From Neelides folsomi (taxonomy: Eukaryota; Arthropoda; Collembola; Neelipleona; Neelidae): a stretch of 64,000 bases of DNA. How positions within the stretch are numbered: the first letter of the stretch is position 1; each line of letters opens with the position of its first letter. The translations under genes and the position numbers were made by a program. Shown here in pieces: positions 24,843 through 38,700 of this stretch. The notes under the pieces are model-generated. The model saw nothing but the letters and a program-made list of their open reading frames with translations, ran no database searches and was not told where the DNA came from. The DNA lies in contig JAQGBZ010000051.1 of assembly GCA_034687125.1 (NCBI GenBank), positions 124,001 to 188,000 of the forward strand, in the 5' to 3' direction.

Positions 24843-26050
24843 GAAACGTTCAATTTTTATAATTTAACTAGCCACAGCCCCCCAAATAACTATTTGTCAT
24901 TTATTGAGGAAGTACCAATTACAAATAATATTGAATTGGTGCCAATTTTAGATTTATTTTCCAATTTCTTATCAATTTTTAATTTTTTTGTTGCTATTAT
25001 TTTTTGAAAAGCTTTTGAAATAACCCGATGTTACATTTTGGATCTGTGATAGAATTTTTATGTTGATAAGCTTTAAAGTGAGTAAAGAATGTTGTGAACG
25101 AATAAAAATATTACTGAATCAATAATAAGGACAATTAAGAGCAAGGAGGCCCTTTACTATACTAAATAGATTTTTTAAATTCCTAGTTGAGACTAATCAA
25201 TTGAAGTAATTGAAATAACTTTGATATTGCTAGCTATTTAGTGTAAAATTATTATGTAAGTCTTGTAGCATTAAAATTTTAATATCACAAGTAATTTAAG
25301 TAGTATTACAAAGACAAAAATGTATTTAAATCTACTTCAACAGTATAAAAAAATTCCCGTGAGTCGTTTTATCGAATCATGGGTGGCTTTTAATACTTAA
25401 TGAAAAGAAATGTAATTTAGCAATAAATGTAATTTAGCAATAAATTTAGTAAATTAAATTAAAATGTAACATTTGTATTCAAAATTCATGTTTAATTTAA
25501 CTGCCCATAAAGATACAACATTATGTATTACTTGTGCTTACCTATTTAGAATACAATTTAATTATTGTTTAAAATAATTTATAATTGTATGATATAGCAG
25601 TTTTGATAGTACGAAGATGAAATAACCATAAGTGTTATGTATTTACTAATTATTTGTTAAAGTTGGCAGCGATCGATTTATCATGTTAAAAGGCATGTTG
25701 TGAATTTTACAGTCTGACCTAATAAAAATGAATAACCAATTTTTATATGAAACTGTTGAGAGAAATCCATTTTTTAAAACCATCAAGGAATAGGATTTGC
25801 ATCATTGGTTTAAGACATCATTACGTTGTATATGGAAACGATAAAAGTCATTGTGATCTTCAAGTCTTCAATCTAAAATCCATCTTGGCCAAAAATGTAA
25901 GCCAACAATAAGAGGCAAATGGCGAAAGCTAATTTTGTCAACTAAAGGTAAAGTATAATAATAAAATTATTATTGATTTCAATTTTCAAACTAATCAACT
26001 AATCAATAATTATTTCCTAAAGCATAACTTTTGATATTCCAGTTTGAACA
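24843..26050. other. 3' UTR of mannosidase and intergenic spacer
   Basis: The mannosidase 3' UTR runs from 24843, probably to just after AATAAA at 25101-25106. The rest is AT-rich spacer. Near 26030-26050 a TTGATATTCCAG sequence looks like the 3' splice site of a 5' UTR intron of the next small gene. Confidence 0.5.
25101..25106 (+). promoter_or_regulatory. Poly(A) signal AATAAA of alpha-mannosidase II
   Basis: A canonical hexamer about 260 nt after the stop codon at 24840-24842. It is the first one downstream. Confidence 0.6.
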
Positions 26051-26347
26051 ATGACTGGATGCATCTTGGCCACCAGAAATGGGAAGATCTTTGCTTCCAT
26101 CATCACACTTTATGCCTTAACCATTTTTCTTGGATTTGCTCTTTTGTTCAGCTACAACGGTGATGTTCAACAGCGCTCACACGACGACGAAGAGCCCTTG
26201 TACATTTCATACGACGAAGGCGACGGTTCAGAATCTGAAGGAAGAACGTTCTCAGGAAACGCCAAACAACCTCTCGAGGCCGAATACGAAAAAGCCATTC
26301 AAAAAGCTCAAAATCTGAAGTCAACTAATTTAACCAACTCAAATTAA
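26051..26347 (+). CDS. Small single-pass membrane protein, 98 aa (candidate)
   Basis: A single-exon frame with an N-terminal hydrophobic segment (about 13-34, IFASIITLYALTIFLGFALL) and a strongly acidic, Ser-rich remainder (DDEEPLYISYDEGDGSESEG), ending in a Lys/Ala helix. I recognise no family. In favour: the ATG lies 8 nt after a good 3' splice site (TTGATATTCCAG), the local GC is higher than in the flanks, and the composition is that of a real type I/II membrane peptide. Against: short length and no homology available. It could also be a signal-anchor secreted peptide. Confidence 0.5.
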   Translation: MTGCILATRNGKIFASIITLYALTIFLGFALLFSYNGDVQQRSHDDEEPLYISYDEGDGSESEGRTFSGNAKQPLEAEYEKAIQKAQNLKSTNLTNSN

Positions 26348-27079
26348 TTTAATATTACATTATTTATGTTAAAGTTGTAATTTTATAAACGTATGATTAA
26401 ACTCTTTAATTAAAAAATAATTCAAATGGAGTATTTATTGATCATAAATTAATCTTTAATTTAATTACATTAATTAAAATCATATTATATAATATTTATA
26501 AAATCTATTATTAATCTAAATGTAATCTTTATTAAAAAACGTTATTTTTGAATTGGTGCATTACATCGGTCTTGTATGAGTTGCACGAGTTGCATTGTTT
26601 TGTGTGTAAAAACAAGTGGATTGTTTTTGTGCGTACTTTGTATATTTATCATCGTCCCATCTCAATGCATTCGTGTGGTATGTGCTGGCAGCGCGGAAGG
26701 AATCCCTGGGCTCTTTTAACGTCTGGCCAACCAACCTGCTAGTATTTTTCATCTCTCATTTGGATCTCGAGATGTGTTAGATGAGCAGAGGAAGGAAAGT
26801 TGGCAGGGGTTCAGTCCCATTGATTTGATATGTTGAGGGGAGTTGTATGGGGAGAGTCACTTGGTCCCTATCTGTGTGGAAAAGTCTGACGATCTCTCCT
26901 TTGGATATTCATGAGAAGAACAAAAGAAAGTTTAGGCTCTTGCGTTAGTTAATTACAATTGGCAAAGTCCCTTCCCCTGGTCCAATCTCCCTACCCTGAC
27001 CTCTCACCCCGCCCTTGCTCTCATAAGAATGGGAAAATAAAGTGGGGAACCAAGGGGAAGGATTGGGAACACAGGAGTA
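26348..27079. other. Spacer and 5' region of the UBE2Q gene
   Basis: The first 200 nt are AT-rich. From about 26545 the composition becomes balanced and stays so up to the UBE2Q ATG, as expected for its promoter and 5' UTR. Overlapping short frames on both strands (26548-26752, 26945-27298) share this GC patch and show no domain. Confidence 0.5.
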
Positions 27080-29646
27080 ATGGCGTGCTTGAATCAACTC
27101 AAGCTGGAAATCCGGACGGTGGAGAAAGTTTTTCATAAAAGTAATGAAATTTTCCAAGTCATGTCCGCCAGCGTCGACGAACTCACTTGTCGCTTCATCG
27201 GGAAGAATGGGAAAAAACATGAAATTACTGCAAATATAACGGTAAGTTCGGAGGAGATGAGGCGCAGTTGAAAAATACTCTTTTTTACCCTTTCCCATTT
27301 GACCCTGGAATTTAAAAATGAGATTGTTGGGGCTCCTTGATTTTATTCGACTAATTAATTTAAATCGATGTAAGGTTCTGTGGGGTTAGTGGGTTAGAAT
27401 GTTTAAAGTTGGCGTTTTCTATTTTGGGGAACCGATGGGATAATTTTATACGAGTCATTCAGGGCGCTTAGGCTAATTTCGATTATATAAAAATAATTTA
27501 TGGAGCGAATTGGAATTTTTGGTCAATCAGGGGTCAAAGGGCGCAAGTAAAATTATAAAATAATCTTGGAATGAGAAATCGGAATATTTATTTTATTTCA
27601 AAGAGAAGATTTCACTTCCCGTTAGATTTAGAGAGGAGAACGATGAGCGATGAGAGGGTGAAGGAAGATATTAATTCATGTGTTTATATAATAATTAAAG
27701 TTAAACTATGATTAAATGATTTTAAAATTTTGCTAAATTAGTTTCATTTCACTGATTGTCCTTGTTTTATTTTCTTTAGGAAACCTATCCCCATACCCCT
27801 CCCGTGTGGTTCGCCGATACGGACGATGGAGGTGTAACTGCAGCTGTGGAGATGCTGAGCAACACTTCTGGGCCCGACAACCATGTGTTGAGACAAGTGG
27901 GGATTCTCGTGGGAGAGCTTTGTCGGAGCCAAGGTCTTCCTGAACCCTCCTCCGACGTGGCCCAGTTGACCCTCGAATTCTCCCGTCCTCTCGCTGACCC
28001 GGAAGTCGGGTCGACTTCTTCTGGTTCTGGATCAGGAAGTTCGACCTCGGCCAACAGTACCGAAACGGGATCTTCAGACGACAATGATATGGAAATGGAC
28101 TACGAGGACTTTGACGAGGAAGATGAAGATGAGGACGATGATGAGGACGAGGACGAGGATCTTCATTTAGAGCTCGAGGACGAGTCGTGTAACAAAAACA
28201 AGGAGAAGGAAGGGATTGACTCGGAGCATATAGCTACCCTGGAAAGACTCAAAGCTAATCAGCGACAAGACTATCTTCAAGGAACCGTCACTGGATCCGT
28301 TCAAGCTTCTGATAGGCTTATGAAAGAGCTAAGAGATATTTATCGATCCGATACTTTCAAAAAAGGTTCGTTCGCGTTACTCATTTAGTAATTTCATAAC
28401 TATGATATATTGTATTTAATAATTTATAATTATAAAATTTATTTTTATGCTTAATTTTAAGTTAGGTTTGTTAATATTTTAACTTTTAAAATATTTACAT
28501 AATTCATTTTATAAAATCTTTTTTTCCTTTTCGCATTCATGATATATGAATGACTAACAAGACATGATTTTATACAACACAAAAGTTGTTTATAAATAAT
28601 ATGTTTATGATGAAATTAGGAACCTAAAGTTCAATTTGAAGTTCAGGTTGTTATTGTTTGTTCGCTTATTTATTTACTTTTATAAGGCTATAGACTTTAA
28701 ACATGTAATTTGTTGGTGCTACTGTTTAACTAAAGTTAATTTACTATGTTTAAGCAAGCTAACATAATATTTATAAATAATAACTAACACAATTAACACA
28801 TGGTGTAATATAATATGCGATTATTAAATTGATTTGAAATGATTTGAATGTTATGTAATTTTTCATTCTATTTTCAGGGCACTATAGTATAGAATTGGTC
28901 AATGACAGCTTATACGAGTGGACAGTCCGTCTGAAAGGAGTTGATAAAGATTCTCCTCTTTACGGCGATCTAATTACTCTCAAGGAACGAGAAGGAAAGG
29001 ACTTTATCCAGTTGAATATGACTTTCAAGGTATTTAACTTCTTCACTATCGCACTTTATAAATACAAGTTGTGGTGGTTGGGTGGTGATTGATAAGGATT
29101 CTAAAAATGATTTAAATGATTCCTGAAACTCATTTGTTTCCACTTTAGGAAAATTACCCATTTGAACCTCCATTTGTTCGTGTTGTCCATCCATTAATGA
29201 CTGGGGGTTACGTTCTTCTCGGGGGCGCAATCTGCATGGAACTTCTGACAAAGCAAGGCTGGAGCTCTGCCTACACTGTTGAAGCCGTCATCATGCAAAT
29301 TGCTGCTACATTCGTTAAAGGAAAAGCTCGTATACAATTTGGAGCTAACAAGTCAAACGTAAATTCATTAAACTTTTATACGTCATTAATTCATTAAATA
29401 AAATTGATTGTTGATTAAGCTGGATTAAGTATAATGTATTTTATAATTCCCAATTCTCATAAGTGTATTTTATGCACTTTAAATTAAGTTTGAATTAAAT
29501 TGCTATTGAAGATTAATTTTCTAATAGTGGGTTTTTTTTAATTTTAGGGACAGTACAGTCTTGCAAGAGCTCAACAGTCTTACAAATCTCTGGTCCAAAT
29601 ACATGAAAAGAACGGTTGGTTCACTCCACCAAAAGCCGACGGATGA
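27080..29646 (+). CDS. Ube2q: Ubiquitin-conjugating enzyme E2 Q (UBE2Q1/UBE2Q2 family)
   Basis: An E2 enzyme that carries ubiquitin as a thioester and passes it to substrates. About 402 aa in five exons: 27080-27241, 27780-28365, 28878-29029, 29149-29358 and 29548-29646; phase agrees throughout. The N-terminal RWD-like domain (about 1-120) is shared with vertebrate UBE2Q. A long linker follows, with a Ser/Gly patch and a nearly uninterrupted run of about 35 Asp/Glu-rich residues (28078-28185). The UBC fold starts at [13 protein letters not shown], with the family-typical [14 protein letters not shown]. The catalytic cysteine is C329 in [18 protein letters not shown] (codon 29233-29235). The protein ends [10 protein letters not shown], almost as in vertebrates. 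Length is close to human UBE2Q1 (about 420 aa). Confidence 0.97.
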
Positions 29647-32168
29647 GCCAAGTCAATTTCTCACAATAACATCTGTTCAATAACTAAACCATTAAGATAG
29701 GGATTCTGCCTATTTTACAGCTAAGCTTGAAATCAATTCGGTTACAAAATGACAAAATGGTGAAGTTAGAAAGTGATTCCTTTGTAAAGTTCTCTCGCAA
29801 TTTTAATTCAATTTACATTTAGTGTATCCAATCTTTTAATATATAAGCTCTGCTCTGTCGGCACAATCTATATGAATATTTTCCAAAGGCCTTTGATTTC
29901 CTTTTGCACTTATATGTTCTTTGAGTGATTTAGTAATCTGTGCAGATAATCATTTCCCACCAAAAAATGATCAAAAAATATGATTTGCATTTTCTTATTT
30001 GTTAGATAGTGGAACTTTTGTTTTAATCTAAATAGCTCCGTTTAACTCAACATTTTCCAAAGTAGCAAACTCGCCTACCATTCTAATTGCCATTTCCAGT
30101 AATGTTAAGATTTGTAAAATTAGTTAGGTTGTAGGAATTTTTCGAAACTTATATAAAAATACATAATATATAAGAAATAGTTTAAAAATGACGGAATATT
30201 TTTTAATCAACGCGTAACTTTTTGTACTGCGATTTCTCGTGATTTATTTACTGATAGTTTTACAAAAGAATAAGATTGAACCTTTCAAATATTGTCAGCC
30301 GTACGCGACTTCTTTTGGGCTCTTTAAATATGAATATTGGGAATCAGGAGAAGTTTCGTACCTCTCATTGTTACACTGAAGATGAGTTGTATTTTGGAAA
30401 AGTGGAGTGACCTCATTGAATCAAGACTGAAACCAATTCTACTAAAAAAATAACTATCATACACACATCGCCACCATACATATTTGGTGACAGATACAGG
30501 AGAAGGCTCTTAAATGCGTAAATAACAATTTAAGTGAGTGGAACTCTTATAATTAACTGATTATAATAAAGTGGCTTACATATATGGGATATTTCAAGCT
30601 ACTTCTTCAGTTGGTTCATAATTACAAAAAATAACGAGTGTTTGTGTAATGATTTAAATATGACGAGAAATGTTGCAGCGATAAATGTGTGTGTATAAAA
30701 CTCGAAAATGTGAATACGCAAGTGAAAATGTCCCCATGTATCATAATTAATTAATATTAACATTATAAAAAATATTGTAAATTAAAGAGAGTTTAAAAGA
30801 TATATCGCAATTATAATATTAGAAAATAATGAGGATAATTATACAAAGAAAAAAGTGCGATTTTGAGTTTAACTTCAATGGGTTTTCTTTCAACTCTTCT
30901 TTTTTTTGAAGATGAGTTTTGTTTTAATTTTAAATTAACATTTGGATATTAGCCCGTGATAGTTTTTAAAGAGGAAAGTGATTAATAATAAACTTAAATG
31001 TAAAGCACTTTTATATTATTTAATACACTATTACGTATAAAAATATATACTCTTATTATGAATATGTATATATTACATAATATATGTATATTTGGGTTCA
31101 TTGGATCTTGTGGAGATGACGTAGGGCTTTGATGTCAAAGAAGCATTTCAGAAAGATTTTAGTTAAGCTTAGAATTTTTGTTAAATAAAATAAGAATTTA
31201 ACTTTTAGGTTTTTTAATTATTAAGTACTAAATTGTTCAATTGAGTTCCTTATTTTTCTCAATAATTAAATGTGGGATTTTATCTAGCAATAAGCTATTA
31301 AATAAACATACCATTTAAGTAATACCTTAATGTTAATTAAAATTAATTATTGAAATATGGTCACTCTATTTGTTTATTTTGTTGAAGGCAAAAGTTGGCT
31401 TTCTGCCTTTTTATAAAAATTAATTTTCTAATCCTTATATTATAGTTCACCCTTTTAAAGTTTTTCGAGTTTAATTGTTATTTAAAGACACGTTTAGGCA
31501 ATCGATTTTTTTTAAATTGTATGGTTAGAATTTATTTGAAAGGTCATTGAACGTTGTGCGATATTTAGAATTTGATATATTACTTAATTATGTTTTCCAA
31601 ACAAAATCCTATTTGTTTATATTACCTTAATTGATAGTAGTTTAAATAATTTTTTTAATTAATCAACCACTCCATAAGTTGACTGAAAGCGATCATAATA
31701 ATGAAAAAGAGAAGTTGGGGGTTCAGGCTTCGTGCGCATTCATTGTTTATGAAAGTGCCTCAACTGGGAATTCCCTTAAGTTAATAATGATCACTACCTC
31801 TATAATATATTGAAGGTTAACAAATAATATTAAAAAGGTAATGATAAGTAAATCGCATAATAATTGTTTAAACGTCTTAATAATTAAATGATTTGGACAA
31901 ATGTAAATACATCTTACATTATGAATAACATACATAAAATTACGAGTGAAATAATAAATAAAGCCATTTTAGAAATCAACCAAAAATGTTTTAATTGCAT
32001 TTAATAAATTATTAACCATCAATCTAACCGTGTATGTAACCAAATACGCAGTAAGTGCAATTATGTATCCGAGGCATTATAGATCCTTCATTGGCTAAAT
32101 AACTTAATTATGCCGGATATTCATATTGTAGTAGAAGTTGTATACAAAGTCCATTGACAAAATTGATA
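29647..32168. other. Intergenic spacer
   Basis: About 2.5 kb of AT-rich DNA. It holds the UBE2Q 3' UTR at its start and the CCDC112-like promoter at its end. I see no coding frame, tRNA or repeat I can support; the frame at 31747-31935 on the - strand is a chance hydrophobic AT-rich frame. Confidence 0.5.
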
Positions 32169-35100
32169 ATGGAAAAGGTGTTTGAAAGTTTATCTAAATT
32201 AGGATTAGGCCCAACAGCTCCAAATAAAAAACCTAATCATGTTGGAGATGAGAAATCAATTAAAATCTACGGAAGCAACACATGCCCAAAGTTCAACCCA
32301 ATGACTAAATCCTCAAAGACCAAAGTGAATAAAGGAAACGGAGATGGAGATCATCGACCAATTTTATCAGATAAGTTCAAGTTTCGTAAATGGCTCACCA
32401 ACGAACCTTCCATTTTCGACATTGACCCTCAAGACATCAACGATTTAATTAAACCAACAAAGAAGAAAGTTTCAAATATGCGGCTCATAGAGGAACCTTT
32501 GCTGTTGCCTTCACTGACAGATCAAAAAGGACGGCCGGATCTTGAAGCTTCGTTACATGCAAAGAAAGTTGTAAAGTCGATTGAGACGTTGAGGAAAAAC
32601 TCGGATGTTTTCAAAGATGCAATGCAAAGAGTTGCAAAAGTCACTTACAAAGATCTCATGACCAACAAGATGATTTTAATGGAAAAGAGAGAAGCTCTCA
32701 CTTTGGATTTTGCTGATTATGAAAAAAGTTCTTAAGCAAACATGATAAACGCAATTAAATCTTTTAAATTATACACTAATTATTTTTAATATATTTATAA
32801 TTATTTATTAAAGGGCGGCCTGCATTCACTAAACCAAATGACGATTTCGAAAATGACATCTTGGTTAAGACGACGAATTTATTCAGTACGAATTTCCGCA
32901 CCAAGCCCACGTTCAACATGAATCTCAGCGACGTCCTTGGTGACGAGAAATTGACTGATGAGAACGAAGAGTTTGATGTTCTCCCAGCTCCGAGACCTGA
33001 AAAGTGGAGAGATGCAAAGAAGAAAGACAAATTGGATGAGATAGCAAATGGACTCCCTCCAGAGATTCGAGAAATTCAGTCTTTTAGGCAAATCAAATTA
33101 AAGAAAAATTTCATAAGTTAGGATTTTAATATGAAAATTCTTAATCATGAGAAATATGATTGAAAATGTTAAAAAACAAATTAATAGTTTAAGTGAACAT
33201 TTTATAAATTCTGGTTAATTTTCAAATTAATTAAAATTGTTTAATGAAATTCTGAATTCCATTTCCAGATTCTTGAGAACTTTCCAAAAAAACGACATAT
33301 TGTTCCGGAAGGCAATGGATGTAATAGATAGGCAAGTTTTGACTCTCAATCAAAGGGTAGATAATGGACTGCGCCAAGACAGGATTAAAAGATATAGGGA
33401 ACCTCATTCTAAAATATTACCAGTGGAAGTGATCCAAGTGCCTGAGAAAAAGGTGGAGAATTTGACTATATAAAATATAAAATTGACTTTATTACAATAA
33501 CGGACAACGATATTGGAAATCTGATAAGAACTTTCGTATGATAATGATAGGAGTCGGCGAAGAAGAGTTTGACTCTTTATGTTAAGAAACATGGATTGAC
33601 TGGTGGATGGAAGGAAGATGATCATCACAAGTTCTTGAAAGTTTACCATAAATGGAGATGCATTCCCTCCAAAATGACTTGCCTTGCATTGGAGGCTCTC
33701 CCAAGTAGGATTCACAAACCATTCTTTTGATATTACAATAATCGTTAACAATGCATATTACAATGCATATTACAATCTAAACCTCTAAACTTGTTTGAAC
33801 AATTCACTTGTAAATCATAATCGTAAATCATAATAATCATAATTGCTAATTGTTGTTCGGAAAATGCAATGCTATGATGCAATGTGTAGTGTATAATAAT
33901 AATAACAAAATATTGAGATATGTAATGTAATGTAGTATATTATGTAGATGGTAGTTAGTTATTGTAATATTTTTTTGTATAAAATAATTTGTATTAGATA
34001 AAAATTCAGATGAAGTTTCAGCCCATTTCGCTTGGCAAGAGGAATTCGAGCGTTTGAACGATTTGACCAAAATCGGCTCACCTCGTCGGCCCCCGACTTC
34101 TTTAGAGGAAAATTCCAGTTCGCTCTCAATTAGATCAAAAGAAGAAGTCGATTTGTTGAGGTCGTTAGGAGTTTGCACTGGCAAGGATTTTGATAGAACT
34201 CGGACGAGATGTAAAGTGATTGATTGGAAGGTTAATTCACACCATTTTACTTACAGTCAAATCTTCATAAATACATATATGATAATGATATTCAAATTTT
34301 GATCAATAAATCTTCGATCAAATCCATTAGTGAATTTACTACCTATGTATTCGCATATTTGTGAATACAAAATGATTTCAATTTCAGTACTAATGAAGCT
34401 AATGTGATTGATTCATTATAAATATTACAAATACAGGTAGAACAAATAAACATGTTTTTTATATAATTTTAAATTTTACTAATGTTTATGGTAGAATTCA
34501 ATGCTTAAAAATACTGAAAAAGATTATAAGGAAGCATTGGTGAAACAACATTATCAGTCATTTACAAAGCTCCTGAATTCGAATGATCTTCAAGTGAAAG
34601 AAACATTTCAACCCTCGCAGAGAAATCTTCTTAAGATTTCGTCCATTTCAAGAACCATTGGGGGATTTGGTAATCAGAAGGAAGAAAGTGATGACGATTC
34701 AGTTATTTCCCTCCCGATCCAGACACTCCCAATTGTGAAAAAGAAACCAAAGAAGGTTGAGGCCAGAAAGACCCACCACATTGGCATGGGAGATTATCCG
34801 GTGAAGAACAAAGACGTTGAGGAATTAGAGAGGAATGGAAACATGAAAGGAATTGTGAAAACTCAAATGCCAGGGATGAACAAAAGGCAAAAGTCAATTG
34901 AACACCGCGCATCAAACCTCCCTGTCTGCATTCCTTTTCTCCTCATGAATAAATGGGAATTTAAAAAAGGAAAGTCAAAGTACGGAGACAGAACTTTAAC
35001 AGATTTCAGGTAATATTAATTGAAATTAATTTTATTGAATTAATTGAAATTAAATAATTTGGTTAATTAACAATAATTAAATAATCAGCATTATTTTTAC

Positions 35101-35712
35101 TTTAATAGAGCACGAGACAAAAAAGCATTAAAAGCCCGAAAGAAGGCAATTGAACAAAGAAAAATAAAGCAAAAGAATAAATATTATCTAACCACGGAAG
35201 AAACCAAAGATCGAGTATGGGCAATAACTAGAGATTAACGAACTATTGTATTTTTTGTAATCTATAGAGATGAGAAATTGTTGTTTCGTTATCAGATCAG
35301 AGCATCGATGGCCATTTCTGATTCTAAAGTTCAAGAGTCGACAGTTGGTTGGCAAAGAAAGCAAGATATCCGAAAAGAAGAAGTACGGCAAAAGGAAAAA
35401 GCAAGACCAATCAACTACGATTCTGATGACTTGTGCTCCGAAACTTATGAGACCATTGAGAAGACAAACATTCCGAGAAATCCTTTATCCACGGGATTTA
35501 GACCGCAGATTTCTATTGAAAACATTCAAAAATTGTAAAAAGATTTCATATCATATTTTACATACTTAAAATTTAACAGATACTGGAATATGATATGAAT
35601 ATTTCTAACATAATAGTACACAAATAACATTTTTATATATTTTTGAATTTATATTTTTCATTGTTATTAATTTTATTATTTTAATAGGGGAAAACCAAAT
35701 TGGCTGCACTGA
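32169..35712 (+). CDS. Coiled-coil protein resembling CCDC112
   Basis: Exons read as 32169-32727, 32814-about 33080, 33269-33452, 33551-33704, 33998-34230, 34495-35009, 35109-35214, 35296-35534 and 35688-35712. The best family signal is GGWKEDDHHKFLKVYHKW, then LPNKNSDEVSAHFAWQEEF. These match the GxWDDYDHQNFxKV and LPGKTQDEVxxHEKW region I recall for CCDC112, a protein of centriolar satellites. The C-terminal part is Lys/Arg/Glu/Gln-rich helix (RARDKKALKARKKAIEQRK), also as in CCDC112. The N-terminal half has no recognised domain. Weak spot: exon 2 to exon 3 needs phase 2, which only an unusual donor (CA|GTCTTT, about 33080) supplies; the obvious donor at 33117 is out of phase. The last junction (35534/35688) is also optional; without it the protein stops at 35538. 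Function in this organism is inferred only. Confidence 0.78.
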
Positions 35713-38700
35713 ATTTGATGAAAAAAATGAACAAAATGATTTTAGAAGCTTTGACTTAATGAGTGAAATAATTAAATTAATGATATGTTACGTATTATCT
35801 TGTCACAAATTCACGCATAAATAGTATAAATACACGTGTATTAATAGTAATTAACCTTTATTGTATTTTTTCAACAATCTTATCTTTGTTATTAGGTATT
35901 TCAATTAGTGCTTTGTGTTCCTTTTTATTTGGTTTCGAAGAGGCAAAACCAAATTTGAATCCCTCCATGCATATCTGACATGAGTTATTGCCATAACTCG
36001 GAGACTCAAAATACTTCTCATCCGAATGTCTTCATATTAATATGCATATCAGATTGAACACTTTAATCAATATCTGATTAAAACTGAACTTCTAATGAAA
36101 TCAGCGTATAATCCTTTATTACATATAAACGCGAACTAGCTAGCTACGCTACTGTAATGATTTAAACCCATAAGCTAAATGATTTAGAACCATAATCATA
36201 GACATCTCTGAGAAATATTTTTTAATAAGTTCAGTAGTTGAAGCTTTTATTAATTAAAATTCAATTTCCTCAATGTTTCCTTCCGCCCGCGTCCCACCAG
36301 GCCATAAATAAAACCAGGAGTTAATTTCAAAGAAGCCGAAGTTTTCACGAAGGATAATAATTGAAAAATTGAATGATTCCAACTCTGATAACATTCCACT
36401 TCGGATAGATATAGATCAGAGTCTTGTATGAAACGTTCACCTTCTTCCAAATCCAAAAGCGTCGGTCAATCCAAGAATCATTGTGTAGAATGGACCTCAC
36501 AATTTTCTTTCTTAGATTCATAACTAACACAAATACATAAATAAAAACCTATGTAGATTCATACACATTTTTAGTATTGACCTATTGTCAAACTTGTGCC
36601 AAACGCGTAAGAATTTAACAATACATATTTTATTGGGTGACTTGAGTGAATAATAAACAAATAAGTTGAGGCAAGTTGAGGAATATTAAATATGTGTTCA
36701 AAGGAAGTGTGTCTCAGGGGCAGTTTCAGTAAGGCGAAGAAGGAAATGTAAAACTTCTTATGATGTAAAATGCAAGACTTGGATCAAAAGGGGCTGAAAA
36801 TACTCGACCATTTGAAATACACACAAGTTATATGATTAGACCTCCAAAATGCTGGCCATGGACCAGGGAAGTCCTGGAACCAAGCTGGGAATGGGGGAAG
36901 TCTCACATTCACATTCAGTCATAGAGTTATAAGGAGTTAAGCTGGAGTATTACAAGTACTGGAGTATGTATGGTTTGTATAGGGGCAGGATTGTTGGGTT
37001 GTTTGAGTGTAAAGGGCGATGGTTCCAACTCGGGTGAATTGGGAAGTGAGACGAAGAGTGTGGAAGTCCAGGGAATGAAAAGGGAAAGGAAGGGTTTTGA
37101 GAAACTCATTTCTTCGTCATACTCCCAGTCATCGTCATCAAGGGTTCTTACTGTCACATACAACACCTTCAATCTACATTTCATCTTCAATTACAATAAT
37201 CTTCATTTTTAATCAGATCCCATCGACTCTTATTTTACATATATCGGTTTATATAGTTAAATATACTAAATGTAAGTAGGAGAAGAAATTGTGCATCGAC
37301 TCGTTTTACCCCTTGTGAGTCCAAAATCACGAGTGGTCACTTGACTGATCCGAACCATTAATCTTGATTTAGATCAAAAGAAAGGAAGAATGGGAGTTTA
37401 ATTCTTCCCCGTGTGATCCTTTTATTATTGTGCCTCCCATTCAAATGAAGTTTTTTATATCAATTTAGTGAATTTAATCGTATGGAATATTTAACTCTGT
37501 GGGATAATATGAATTGCCGACTCCAAGACCCCTAAAATGTGTAAAAAATTAAAAAGTTGAACTTTAAAATTAATATTCCATTTAAGATGTGAGAAGAAGA
37601 AATTGACTTTATTATGCTGCTGTGCCGATGGACTCGGTATGATCATTAAATTTTTTATAATTAACTTATTTTAATTAGATTTATGGGTTTTCTTAAACAA
37701 TGATTAAAATAGGCGTTAGCTGTCATTAAAAAGTTAAAGTTGATTAAAATTCGCATTATGAAAATTGTTTTCCGGGAACAACATTTTAAGAATTTACTAT
37801 TGAATTGAAATAGACAATCGAGATTAAAAATAATGGTAATTAAAATTGCGCTAAATTGTAAAGTATTCTTTTTTAATAGCATTGTTCATCTTTGTATTGT
37901 GTTTTTTTCTCTTCAATACAATTATACAATATATCGTCGTGAATAGCATAAGATAAATAGCACTTGAATTGCAAATATAAAACATAAGCTAATTATGGAA
38001 GCTGCAAAGGTAAAGCAAAAGATGTTTGTATCTCTGTATTAGCGCATTAAGAACAAATCACTCCACCAATGGCACCAATAGTCTTTCAATAGAGGAAGGA
38101 AAAGAATTCAAAGGAGGAAGACGTGGAAGGAGCTGAGTGTTGCCAATAATGAGCTTTGCATGCTAATTTTCGATCCGAGTCATTAATTGTGCATTTTTGT
38201 TCTCCTTTCCTCGACATCCTCTCAAGTGAGTTGATGAAATGTGGGGAGTTTTCCAAGAATGAAACAAGACGTTGCTCCATGATTCCTCAACTAATTTTCA
38301 TTAACAATAAGAAACAGAGGAGACCTTTTAGCTGATCAGATTGATGGCACACAGACGCAAAGACATTGCCGCCATTGGGAATATTCCCTAATACAATACA
38401 AATACAATTCGGTATCCCAATATCCCAATTCTTGAATTGGCCCTATCAAATGTCCCTGGTGTTGAGGCTCTTATTATTATCTCTTAAAGACTCGCCCTCG
38501 CCATGTAGAGCTTTCTTATAAGATACACAGTTTACGATTCAGATGGAAAAAATTCATTAAAAGAATTAAAATAAACTGTTTTGAAGGAATGTGATAAGCA
38601 TAAGCTTCCGATAGACAAAAATTTGTTATGTGATTGAAGAATTGAAGAATGCTTTTCTTGCATCAACGATGGAGAGTGCAAGTTTCAATTCTTATATTAC

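Noticed and set aside
36250-36456. - strand 68-codon frame ending next to AATAAA
   Set aside because: No ATG, an in-frame stop directly upstream and no convincing splice acceptor or partner exon; no domain recognised.
38086-38280. - strand 64-codon frame starting MEQRLVSF
   Set aside because: Single short frame with no domain, no splice context and no flanking exons.
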